DNA of 64,000 nt from Streptomyces sp. B93 (lineage in GTDB: Bacteria > Actinomycetota > Actinomycetes > Streptomycetales > Streptomycetaceae). The notes under the pieces are model-generated. The model was not told the DNA's origin. It searched no databases and saw only the letters and a list, made by a program, of their open reading frames with translations. The stretch spans positions 434,001 through 498,000 of the forward strand of contig NZ_JAGPXL010000001.1 in NCBI RefSeq assembly GCF_018070565.1, read 5' to 3'. Shown here piece by piece: positions 26,079 through 33,434 of this stretch (positions are counted from its first letter, which is position 1; the number at the start of each line of letters is the position of its first letter). The translations under genes and the position numbers were made by a program.

Positions 26079-27043
26079 GCGGTGCCTCCCGGATGCTGGA
26101 GCTGATCGGCGAGAGCGACGGTGATCGGATCCGTGATGTGCTCGGGGAACCAGGCCCATTGCCCGTTGGGGTTGCATTCGTACCAGTGCCAGCGCCCGTC
26201 GGCTCCCAGCCCGAAATCGAAGGCGCCGAAGACCAGGCCGAAGGTGTCGAGGTAGCCGAGGACGCCCTTGAGGATTTCCGGCGGGGTGGGGATGGCGGTG
26301 TAGGTGAGCAGGTCGTAGTGGCGACGCCAGTCCACCCCGGGTGATCCATCGATGCGGACGGCGAACGGTTGGTCGCCTACGACGGTCAGCCGGATGTCGG
26401 CTGCTTTGGCGACCCGCTGTTGGAAGAGGTGAGCGGTGTGCCGTAGGCGGTCGTCGATCTGCTCCGGTGTCACGTCATCGATCCACACGGTGAGGCTGCG
26501 GCCGTCCGGGGCGGTGTACTCCGTCTCACGAAGCGGTTTGTAGACCACCGGTCCGTACGCGACGGCGAAGGCGCGAGCCCGGTCGGGATCGTTGGTGATC
26601 AGGGTCGGAGGCACGGTGAGCCCGCAGCGCGCGGCCACGGCCAGTTGCGCGGGCTTGTGCTCGCCGTCCCGGTTGCGCCAGGGATGGTTGACGTAGTGGG
26701 CGCCGGGCAGGGAACCGAGCACTCCGCCGAACCCGTAGCGGGCTTCTTCCACTGCCCAGCGGGCGTCCTGCCCAGGCATCGCGAGGTCGGCCGCGTATGG
26801 GGTGGGCCGCCGCCAGTACACCGACCGCACCTGGCCGAGTCGGAGGGTGCGGGTCTGGGTGGTGAGGGTGCCACCGGGGCCGGTGCTGTCGATGAGGGCG
26901 TCCATGGTGACCGAGGCGGGGAAGTCTCCGGGGTCCAGCCGCACCACGGGCACTCGACGCTGATTGAGTTCTCCGATCACCTCGTCGGCAGTCGCGTCGT
27001 CCAGCCGGGAGACGACAAGGACAGGTGGCCTACCCGCGCCCAT
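26075..27043 (-). CDS. tgmB: ATP-grasp ribosomal peptide maturase (graspetide macrocyclase)
   Basis: A 322-residue ATP-grasp ligase that should activate Asp/Glu side chains of the precursor and join them to Thr/Ser or Lys side chains. It opens with PPVLVVSRLDDATADEVI, has the N-lobe nucleotide-binding Lys in VVYKPLRETEY (~164) and ends with the metal and ATP site FGAFDFGLG...WYECNPNGQW (~275-290). ATG 27043 overlaps the tgmA stop codon by one base (TGATG). The same frame stays open upstream to 27580 without a stop; the start here is set by the tgmA overlap and family length. Confidence 0.88.
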   Translation of the reverse strand: MGAGRPPVLVVSRLDDATADEVIGELNQRRVPVVRLDPGDFPASVTMDALIDSTGPGGTLTTQTRTLRLGQVRSVYWRRPTPYAADLAMPGQDARWAVEEARYGFGGVLGSLPGAHYVNHPWRNRDGEHKPAQLAVAARCGLTVPPTLITNDPDRARAFAVAYGPVVYKPLRETEYTAPDGRSLTVWIDDVTPEQIDDRLRHTAHLFQQRVAKAADIRLTVVGDQPFAVRIDGSPGVDWRRHYDLLTYTAIPTPPEILKGVLGYLDTFGLVFGAFDFGLGADGRWHWYECNPNGQWAWFPEHITDPITVALADQLQHPGGTA

Positions 27044-27306
27044 CAGTCGCTGTCTCCCTGCTGGTCGCTGCCCTGGTCGGGGGTACCGTCGAGGCTGGTC
27101 TTCGTCGTCGTCTCCTTCGACGTCTCGGAGCGCTTGTGCCGGTCCAGCGTCGGCAGAGGGAAGCCTTCGGCGTCCAGCCACGTGGCCGTCTGCGTCTCGG
27201 GGTCGAGTACGGCACGGCTGGGCGGGAGGACGAGGGCGGGGGGAAACAGCCTCATGCGCGCGGTGCCCCATGGGGTGAGGGCAGCGTCCGGTGTCACAGC
27301 CTGCAT
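27043..27306 (-). CDS. tgmA: Graspetide precursor peptide (ATP-grasp-modified RiPP)
   Basis: An 87-residue precursor. The leader holds the motif LTPWGTARMRLFPP (residues 10-23) and DPETQTATWLDAEGFPLP (35-52), matching my memory of the GRASP_targ family. The core (about 55-87) is hydrophilic and repetitive: SETSKETTTKTS, then DG at 73-74, then acids at 77, 81, 85 and 87. Thr66-68 and Thr70 or Ser71 are candidate ester donors, the acids candidate acceptors, and Asp73-Gly74 the likely aspartimide site for TgmC. AGGAG lies 4 bp before ATG 27306. First gene of tgmABC. Confidence 0.85.
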   Translation of the reverse strand: MQAVTPDAALTPWGTARMRLFPPALVLPPSRAVLDPETQTATWLDAEGFPLPTLDRHKRSETSKETTTKTSLDGTPDQGSDQQGDSD

Positions 27307-27511
27307 GATTCTCCTGAGTGTCTCGAATGATCCAGCAATGCGCATCCATGCCTGCTTTCTGCCGCCCTGCCGGGCGATCGGTGAGGGCCGCCAGGATCAG
27401 CGCCATCACCAGGCAGCCGACAGCCAGGACGAGCGACCACACTTCCCACTTGCTGACTTCCGGAACTGCCGCTGACAGCGCGGTGTCGCCGGGCTGGTCG
27501 CACACCTTCAC
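27307..27511 (-). other. Possible small membrane-protein frame without its own stop
   Basis: GTG 27511 overlaps the ATPase stop codon as GTGA, a typical coupling arrangement. The frame reads MKVCDQPGDTALSAAVPEVS, then a single strong membrane helix (VWSLVLAVGCLVMALILAAL), then TDRPAGRQKAGMDAHC. Codons up to about residue 50 have the G/C third positions of a real gene. There is no stop before tgmA, and the frame runs on through tgmA in a different phase and into tgmB in phase. It may be a small gene whose stop has been lost, or chance. Confidence 0.4.
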
Positions 27512-28017
27512 TTGGACCTGGGTTGATCCCGGTAGGAGAGGGCGCACCAGATCGCTGTGCCGTCGGGACTGACACCCCACGCGTCGGCCATGGAGTCGAC
27601 GAGGAAGAGGCCGCGGCCGTGCTCGTCGTCCAGGGATGCCTGACGAAGGACGGGGGATTCCGGAGAACCGTCACGGACCACGGTCACCACGTGAGTGCCC
27701 GTGAGGTGGAGGCGGTAGTCGATCTCAGGACCGGAACCGTGCCGAAGAGCGTTGGTGACCAACTCCGTCGTCAGTAGTTCCTCGGTCGTCAGCAGTCGCT
27801 CGGCAGCTGCCAGCAGCCCTTGTCTCTGCCAGTGGAGCAGCGTTGCCCGCGCGATACGGCGGAGGCGTCCGGGCCATCGGGCGTCGGCTTCGGTGATCAC
27901 ACCGGGGGCAGCGGCCGGGTCACGTGCGATGCGCAGCCGGTGCCCGACTCGGAAGTCGGCGAGAGGGAGGTCCACGTGGGCCGATACGCCCACGACGCCG
28001 TCAGCAACACTTGGCAT
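27508..28017 (-). CDS. RsbW-like ATP-binding protein (HATPase, anti-sigma-like)
   Basis: A 169-residue GHKL ATPase of the Streptomyces regulatory class. The N-box is ELVTNALRH (~85) and the G-box is GRGLFLVDSMADAWG (~133). The N-terminus (residues 1-60) is variable. Members act as anti-sigma factors or as accessory regulators with multiple partners. The gene lies directly upstream of the graspetide operon in the same direction and is divergent from the XRE-TPR regulator, so it may belong to the same regulatory unit (inference). Confidence 0.82.
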   Translation of the reverse strand: MPSVADGVVGVSAHVDLPLADFRVGHRLRIARDPAAAPGVITEADARWPGRLRRIARATLLHWQRQGLLAAAERLLTTEELLTTELVTNALRHGSGPEIDYRLHLTGTHVVTVVRDGSPESPVLRQASLDDEHGRGLFLVDSMADAWGVSPDGTAIWCALSYRDQPRSK

Positions 28018-28130
28018 GCGTCCAGTGCACTGCGCGCGCCGGTGACTCGGACAGGTGAAATCCCCGGAGACCGGTGGCGTGACCCCGGTGATTTTTACCT
28101 TCAGGGTGTCGCGCCGCCGGACCGCGCGGC

Positions 28131-28136
28131 TACTTT
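28131..28136 (+). promoter_or_regulatory. Candidate -10 element for a leaderless regulator mRNA
   Basis: TACTTT ends 6 bp before GTG 28143, which has no ribosome site. This places the transcription start at or next to the start codon. No convincing -35 was found. Confidence 0.35.
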
Positions 28137-28142
28137 GCCGAT

Positions 28143-29393
28143 GTGGGAGAGAACCGCGAGCTGGCCGCCGCCATGGCGGAACTCAACATCAGCCAGGCCG
28201 AGTTAGCCCGCCGCGTGAACGCGGAGACCCAGCGACTCACCGGCAGGGAAGGCAGCCTCACCGACCGGGACATCCGACGCTATCTGAGCGGTGAGACCAC
28301 CTGGCCACAGCACAGACAGCGCCTCGGACTGGAGAGAGTGCTGGGTCGTCCGGCCACCGAGCTGGGATTCTCCCCCCGATCGTCCAGGGCGCGCCAGGGC
28401 CATGCGGAGGACCGAGTGCACCGTCGTACCTTCCTCGCAGCAGCGACCGGCAGTCCGGTCGCCGCTCTCGCTCCTGCACCACGCCCGCGGCTGGGGCAGC
28501 GGGACGCTGATCGGTTCCATGAGCAGTACCTCGGCCTGCTGCGCGTCGACTCGCGGCTCGGAGGCGGGCAGCGGACCGAGGTCAGTGCCGTCGAACTGGC
28601 CACTCGCATCCAGTCCTCCCTGGCGGGCGGTGGCGCCTCCGACCGCATCCGGCGTCAGTTGCACCGGCTCGCCTCCGACGTGATGTGCCTGGCGGCCTTC
28701 GCCGCCATCGACGCGAGCGCTCCCCAGCGCGCCCGCAGTCACCTCGATCAGGCCCTCACCCTCGCGAGCCTCGCCCGCGACGGCGAGGCCATGTACCGCG
28801 TGTGGGATCAGCTCATGCTGACCTTCAGCCAGCGGGAGAACCATGCCGAGGCGGCGGCCAGCGCGGAGGTGATGAAGCGCTCCTCACTGGCCCGGCGTGA
28901 ACCGTTGTACGCCTCGTTGGGACATCTGCGGCACGCCAACGCCCTGGCCAGGCTGCATCAGGGTGCCGAGTCACTGCGGGCCCTGAACCTCGCGGAGAAG
29001 GCGTTCGGCCAGGCGGGCGTCGAGCAGCCCTCGGGATGGATCGCGTTCTACGGCCGCGCCGAGTTCGACGCGCTGTCGTCGTACGTCTGGACGGCGCTCG
29101 GGGAGCACGAGCGAGCCGAGTTCTGTCTCCACCGCACCCTCGCCGCCATCCCCGCCGACATGGTCCGTGACACGGCTCTCTATACGGCGCACCTGTCACT
29201 GTCCCAGGCGCGGCAGGGCGAGTTGGAGCTTGCCTGCGACACCGGAAGACGCGCGTACGGGATGCTGCTGCCCTCATCCGGATCGCAGCGAACGACGAAC
29301 ACACTCGCCAGAACACGCCACGTCATCGAGGCCACGGGCACGAAAGCCTCCGAGGTCACGAGCTGGATCGAGGAGTCCCGCCGATGGACCTGA
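28143..29393 (+). CDS. XRE-family regulator with C-terminal TPR-like repeats
   Basis: A 416-residue protein. The N-terminal HTH is MAELNISQAELARRVNAETQ, then DRDIRRYLSGETTWPQHRQR. A short RRTFLAAATGSPVAAL segment follows. The C-terminal 270 residues are helical repeats (e.g. QRARSHLDQALTLASLARDG; GEHERAEFCLHRTLAAIPAD), as in transcription factors that sense peptides or proteins. GTG 28143 looks leaderless. Divergent from the ATPase-tgmABC genes and overlapping the GNAT gene downstream, it is the likely controller of the RiPP locus (inference). Confidence 0.82.
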   Translation: MGENRELAAAMAELNISQAELARRVNAETQRLTGREGSLTDRDIRRYLSGETTWPQHRQRLGLERVLGRPATELGFSPRSSRARQGHAEDRVHRRTFLAAATGSPVAALAPAPRPRLGQRDADRFHEQYLGLLRVDSRLGGGQRTEVSAVELATRIQSSLAGGGASDRIRRQLHRLASDVMCLAAFAAIDASAPQRARSHLDQALTLASLARDGEAMYRVWDQLMLTFSQRENHAEAAASAEVMKRSSLARREPLYASLGHLRHANALARLHQGAESLRALNLAEKAFGQAGVEQPSGWIAFYGRAEFDALSSYVWTALGEHERAEFCLHRTLAAIPADMVRDTALYTAHLSLSQARQGELELACDTGRRAYGMLLPSSGSQRTTNTLARTRHVIEATGTKASEVTSWIEESRRWT

Positions 29394-29887
29394 GGTGTCA
29401 CCGGCACGCCGACGCGCGTGACGTGCGCGCTCTGCTCCTGGACGTGCACGACGAGGTGTACGCGGACGACCCCGACCCGTTCCACTCGCGCGAGCGGTTC
29501 TCGTACTTCGTCGACCTGTGGTCAGGGCGCGAGGACTGGCTGTGTGTCTCAGGATGGGAGAACGGCACCCCGGTCGGGTACGCGTACGGCTCGAAGTTCA
29601 AGCCGGGCGGCTGGTGGAAGGGAGCGGTCCGCCCGGTCGACGTACGCGGTCGGATCTTCGCCCTGTCCGAGCTGATGGTGGTGCCCCGATGGCAGGGCAC
29701 CGGCCGGGCGCGGCGGATTCATGACGCGCTGGTCGAATCGGTCGACGTCGACTACGTGACACTCCTCGTCGACTCAACCCACCCCAGGGTGCAGACCCGG
29801 TACGAGGAATGGGGCTACAAGAAGCAGGGCGAGACCCAGCCCTCCAGCGACTCCCCGCTGTACGCCGTCATGGTCAACCGGCGCTGA
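29384..29887 (+). CDS. GNAT-family N-acetyltransferase
   Basis: A 167-residue acetyltransferase. The core has FALSELMVVPRWQGTGRARR, which includes the acetyl-CoA pyrophosphate loop (QGTGRA), and a final YEEWGYKKQGETQ strand. ATG 29384 overlaps the end of the XRE-TPR gene by 10 bp and has GAGGAG 8 bp upstream, so the two are co-expressed. The substrate is unknown. A role in modifying the graspetide or in self-protection is possible from context only. Confidence 0.82.
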   Translation: MDLRCHRHADARDVRALLLDVHDEVYADDPDPFHSRERFSYFVDLWSGREDWLCVSGWENGTPVGYAYGSKFKPGGWWKGAVRPVDVRGRIFALSELMVVPRWQGTGRARRIHDALVESVDVDYVTLLVDSTHPRVQTRYEEWGYKKQGETQPSSDSPLYAVMVNRR

Positions 29888-29919
29888 CCGCAGGCCTCAG
29901 CACAGAAGAGGCCTGCGGT
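29887..29919. terminator. Bidirectional terminator between GNAT and nadE
   Basis: ACCGCAGGCCTC (29887-29898) pairs exactly with GAGGCCTGCGGT (29908-29919) around a 9-nt loop, between converging genes. Confidence 0.7.
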
Positions 29920-29947
29920 CATTGCCATGCCGCGTCGACCGGACCGG

Positions 29948-31702
29948 CTACGCCGTCTCCCGCCAGCCGTTCGTGATCGGGAGGCGGCGGTCCTTGCCGA
30001 AGCCCTTCGGGGAGATCTTCGTGCCCGGGGGGTACTGGCGGCGCTTGTACTCGGCTGTGTCGACCATGCGGAGGGTCTTGGTGACGAGGGCGGGGTCGAA
30101 GCCGGCCGCGGTGATGGTGTCGGCGCCCTCGTCGTGGTCGACGTAGCGCTCCAGGATGGCGTCGAGGACCGGGTAGTCCGGGAGGGAGTCCGTGTCGACC
30201 TGGCCGGGGCGGAGTTCCGCGCTGGGGGGCTTGGAGATGGAGTTCTCGGGGATCGGCGGGGTCTCGCCGCGTTCCTCCGCCGCTCGGTTGCGCCACTTGG
30301 CGAGGCGGAAGACCGACGTCTTGTAGACGTCCTTGATGGGGCCGTAGGCGCCGACCGAGTCGCCGTAGAGCGTGGAGTAGCCGACCGCCAGTTCCGACTT
30401 GTTGCCGGGGGCGAGCACGATGTGGCCCTCCTGGTTGGAGATGGCCATCAGGAGCGTGCCGCGCAGGCGGGACTGGAGGTTCTCCTCCGCCAGGCCGGTC
30501 AGCCCCAGGGAGCCCATGTACGCGTCGAACATGGGCTCGATGGGGACCGTGCGGAAGTTCAGGCCCGTGCGCCGGGCCAGGTCCGCCGCGTCGTCGCGGG
30601 AGTGCTCGGAGGAGTACTTCGACGGCATCGACACGCCGTACACGTTCTCCGCGCCCACCGCGTCGCAGGCGATCGACGCCACCAGCGCCGAGTCGATACC
30701 GCCCGACAGGCCGATCAGGACGGAGCGGAAGCCGTTCTTCTCCACGTACGCCCGCAGGCCCGTGACCAGCGCCGCGTACACCTCCTCGGCGTCGTCGAGG
30801 CGCTCGGCGTAGCCACCGGGCAGTTCGGGGTCGTAGGGCGCGAGGGGCTCCTCGGAGAGGATCACCCGGTCGACGCGCAGACCGTCGTCGACCACACCGG
30901 CCGGCGCGTCGGGGGCCGCCGCGGGCAGGTCGAGGTCCAGGACCACGCACTCCTGCGCGAACTGCGGCGCCCGCGTGATCACCTCGCCGTCCGCGCCGAC
31001 GACGATCGAGTCGCCGTCGAAGACCAGCTCGTCCTGCCCGCCCATCATGGCGAGGTAGGCGGTGGTGCAGCCCGCCTCCTGGGCGCGCTTGCGGACCAGT
31101 TCGAGGCGGGTGTCGTCCTTGTCGCGCTCGTACGGGGAGGCGTTGATGGAGAGGAGCAGGCCCGCGCCCGCCGAGCGGGCCGCGGGGACCCGGCCGCCGT
31201 CCTGCCACAGGTCCTCGCAGATGGCGAGGGCGATGTCGACGCCGTGCAGCCGCAGCACGGGCATGCTGTCGCCGGGCACGAAGTAGCGGAACTCGTCGAA
31301 GACGCCGTAGTTCGGCAGGTGGTGCTTGGCGAACGTGAGGACGATCTCGCCGCGGTGCAGGACCGCGGCGGCGTTCTGGGGAGCGCCTGCGGGCTGGCCG
31401 TACTTGGGCTGGGCGGTCTCGCAGCGGTCGAGGTAGCCGACGATCACCGGCAGCTCCCCGAAGCCCTCCGCGGCGAGGCGCTCGGCGAGCGAGCGCAGGG
31501 CCGCGCGGGAGGCCTCCACGAAGGAGGAGCGCAGGGCGAGGTCCTCGACGGGGTAGCCGGTGAGCGCCATCTCCGGGAAGGCCACGAGGTGCGCTCCGCG
31601 CTCGGCGGAGTGCCGGGTCCAGCGGAGGATCGTCTCCGTGTTCCCGGTGAGGTCACCGACGCGTGCGTCGATCTGGTTCAGAGCGAGGCGAAGTTGAGGC
31701 AC
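29948..31702 (-). CDS. nadE: Glutamine-dependent NAD+ synthetase
   Basis: A 584-residue enzyme that amidates nicotinate adenine dinucleotide to NAD+ using ammonia from glutamine. The N-terminal nitrilase-type glutaminase shows its Glu-Lys-Cys triad in FPEMALTGYP (~44), FAKHHLPNYG and ALAICEDLW. The C-terminal synthetase has the PP-loop GLSGGIDSALVAS and the conserved APGNKSELAVGYSTLYGD, and ends KGFGKDRRLPITNGW. GTG 31702 is chosen because it gives the usual PQLRLALNQ start and TACACT upstream could serve as a -10; ATG 31708 is two codons earlier. Core gene. Confidence 0.93.
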   Translation of the reverse strand: MPQLRLALNQIDARVGDLTGNTETILRWTRHSAERGAHLVAFPEMALTGYPVEDLALRSSFVEASRAALRSLAERLAAEGFGELPVIVGYLDRCETAQPKYGQPAGAPQNAAAVLHRGEIVLTFAKHHLPNYGVFDEFRYFVPGDSMPVLRLHGVDIALAICEDLWQDGGRVPAARSAGAGLLLSINASPYERDKDDTRLELVRKRAQEAGCTTAYLAMMGGQDELVFDGDSIVVGADGEVITRAPQFAQECVVLDLDLPAAAPDAPAGVVDDGLRVDRVILSEEPLAPYDPELPGGYAERLDDAEEVYAALVTGLRAYVEKNGFRSVLIGLSGGIDSALVASIACDAVGAENVYGVSMPSKYSSEHSRDDAADLARRTGLNFRTVPIEPMFDAYMGSLGLTGLAEENLQSRLRGTLLMAISNQEGHIVLAPGNKSELAVGYSTLYGDSVGAYGPIKDVYKTSVFRLAKWRNRAAEERGETPPIPENSISKPPSAELRPGQVDTDSLPDYPVLDAILERYVDHDEGADTITAAGFDPALVTKTLRMVDTAEYKRRQYPPGTKISPKGFGKDRRLPITNGWRETA

Positions 31703-31771
31703 GCACATCAGTGTAATCGTCAGAGCGACGCGATGGGGTGGCGTGTGGCGCGGGCCACCCCCCTCGGCCCG

Positions 31772-32401
31772 CTACGGCCGCGGTTTCGCGCCCCGCTCCT
31801 CCAGCATGTCCGCCATCAGCGCCATCTCCGACTTCTGGCCCTCGACCATGCCCCGCGCGAGCTGCTTCTCGACGCCGACCGCGCACTTGTCCACGCAGGC
31901 TTCCGCCATGTGGACGCCGCCCTTGTGGTGGTCGGTCATCAGCTGGAGGAAGAAGACCTCGGCCTGCCGCCCGTTGAGTTCGCCGAGCTTCTTCAGCTCG
32001 GTGTTGGTCGCCATGCCGGGCATCAGCGCCCCGTCCTCGCCGGGCGGCATGGAGCCCATGCCCATCCAGGTCATCGGCGGGTCGGCGGATACCTTCGGCA
32101 GCCCCCACAGGTCCAGCCAGCCCAGCAGCATGCCCCGCTGGCTGGCCTGCGTCTGCGCGATGTCGTACGCGAGCCGCCGCACGTCCTCGTCGTCGGTGCG
32201 GTCGCGCACGATGTACGACATCTCCACCGCCTGCTGGTGGTGGACGGCCATGTCGCGGGCGAAACCGGCGTCGGCGGAGTCGGCGGCGGGCGGCTCCACG
32301 CCGGAGCCGCCGTCCTCCGCGACCGCGTAGGTGATCGCACCGGCCGCGACGAGCACCGCCGCCGCGGCGCCCGCGATCCACCCGCTGTGCGACCGGTTCA
32401 C
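31772..32401 (-). CDS. DUF305 membrane-anchored, His/Met-rich protein
   Basis: A 209-residue protein with one N-terminal membrane helix (GWIAGAAAAVLVAAGAITYA) and an exported DUF305 domain. That domain has FARDMAVHHQQAVEMSYIVR and LMTDHHKGGVHMAEACVDKC, two four-helix-bundle motifs with paired His and Met. A Met-rich loop (MTWMGMGSMPPGED) lies between them. Relatives are linked to copper or other metal handling, which the His/Met/Cys set would suit. The GTG start overlaps the stop of the DUF3105 gene by four bases, so the pair is coupled. Confidence 0.8.
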   Translation of the reverse strand: MNRSHSGWIAGAAAAVLVAAGAITYAVAEDGGSGVEPPAADSADAGFARDMAVHHQQAVEMSYIVRDRTDDEDVRRLAYDIAQTQASQRGMLLGWLDLWGLPKVSADPPMTWMGMGSMPPGEDGALMPGMATNTELKKLGELNGRQAEVFFLQLMTDHHKGGVHMAEACVDKCAVGVEKQLARGMVEGQKSEMALMADMLEERGAKPRP

Positions 32402-33060
32402 CCGGACAGTCCGCCCGTGCAGGCGGCGCCCTTCTCGGGCGTCTGCTCACCCTGGACGAACTTCTCGAAGAACTCGCCCACCTTCGGGTCGTCCGCGCCG
32501 GTCACCGTGCGCTGGTGGCCCCAGGCGGTGAGCACGATCGGGTCCTTCTGGTCCTCCACCGGGCTCATCAGCGTGTACGGCGTCTGCTTGACCTTCTCCG
32601 CCAGCGCGTCGACGTCGGCCTTCGGGGCCTCGCTGTTGTACGTCACCCAGACCGCGCCGTGCTCCAGCGAGTGCACGGCGTTCTCGTTGTTGACGGCCTT
32701 GGTGTAGACGTCGCCGTTGCAGTTCATCCAGGCCGCGTGGTGGTCGCCGCCGACCGGGGGCGTCACCGGGTACTTCACCGACTTGGTGACGTGGTTCTGG
32801 GACAGCGTGCCCTTCCAGGTGCTCACCCCGTCCGCACCGGCGACCAGCTTGCCCGCGGTCTTCGAGTCGGTCGTGGAGTCCGAGTCGTCGGACTGCGACT
32901 GGACGAGGACGACCCCGCCGACGACGAGGCCGGCCACGATCACCGCGGACGCCGTGACGGTGAGGATGCGGCCGCGCCGCTCGCGGGCACGCTCGGCGCG
33001 CCGCATCTCCTCTATCCGCGCCTTGCGCTCGGCACTGCTCTTGTTCTTGGCGGAACCCAT
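32398..33060 (-). CDS. DUF3105 membrane-anchored protein
   Basis: A 220-residue protein with a basic, coiled cytoplasmic N-terminus (about 1-30, SSAERKARIEEMRRAERARE), one membrane helix (ILTVTASAVIVAGLVVGGVV) and an extracellular DUF3105 domain. The domain contains PPVGGDHHAAWMNC, HSLEHGAVWVTYN and a final Cys near CTGG, consistent with metal binding or a disulfide. Function unknown. Upstream gene of a two-gene unit with DUF305. Confidence 0.8.
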   Translation of the reverse strand: MGSAKNKSSAERKARIEEMRRAERARERRGRILTVTASAVIVAGLVVGGVVLVQSQSDDSDSTTDSKTAGKLVAGADGVSTWKGTLSQNHVTKSVKYPVTPPVGGDHHAAWMNCNGDVYTKAVNNENAVHSLEHGAVWVTYNSEAPKADVDALAEKVKQTPYTLMSPVEDQKDPIVLTAWGHQRTVTGADDPKVGEFFEKFVQGEQTPEKGAACTGGLSG

Positions 33061-33434
33061 GGGGCTGGCCCTTCTGGGGAGGGAGGACGGTCGGGTGCGC
33101 TGATCGTAATGGGGGACCGCTGTCGTCTCGTAGGGTGGTCACAGGAATGGCCCGATAGGTACGGGAACGGGGCGTTCGGTGGGGCGGTGGCGGGCCGTCG
33201 TTCGCTCCCGTACCGCCCTGCCATTACGGATGTCGGTGTGGGCAGGCAAGATGGGCTGGAGAGCCCGGGGAGCCGTACACCTGCCGCATCTGAGGCGTTC
33301 AGACCGGGGTCGGCCGGGCGATCAAGGTCCGCAACGCGCATGAAATGGTGTTGTGGTGGGATGCTCAGGTGCCCGACCGCCTCCCGAGGGACCGGAGACA
33401 GGCGGCCTGACCAGCAAGGATGGGGAAGCGGAAG
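33061..33434. other. Non-coding interval before glnA2
   Basis: A 374-bp gap between divergent genes. I see no convincing ORF, RNA gene or operator. It should contain the promoters of DUF3105 and glnA2, but no clear -10/-35 pair stands out. Confidence 0.4.
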
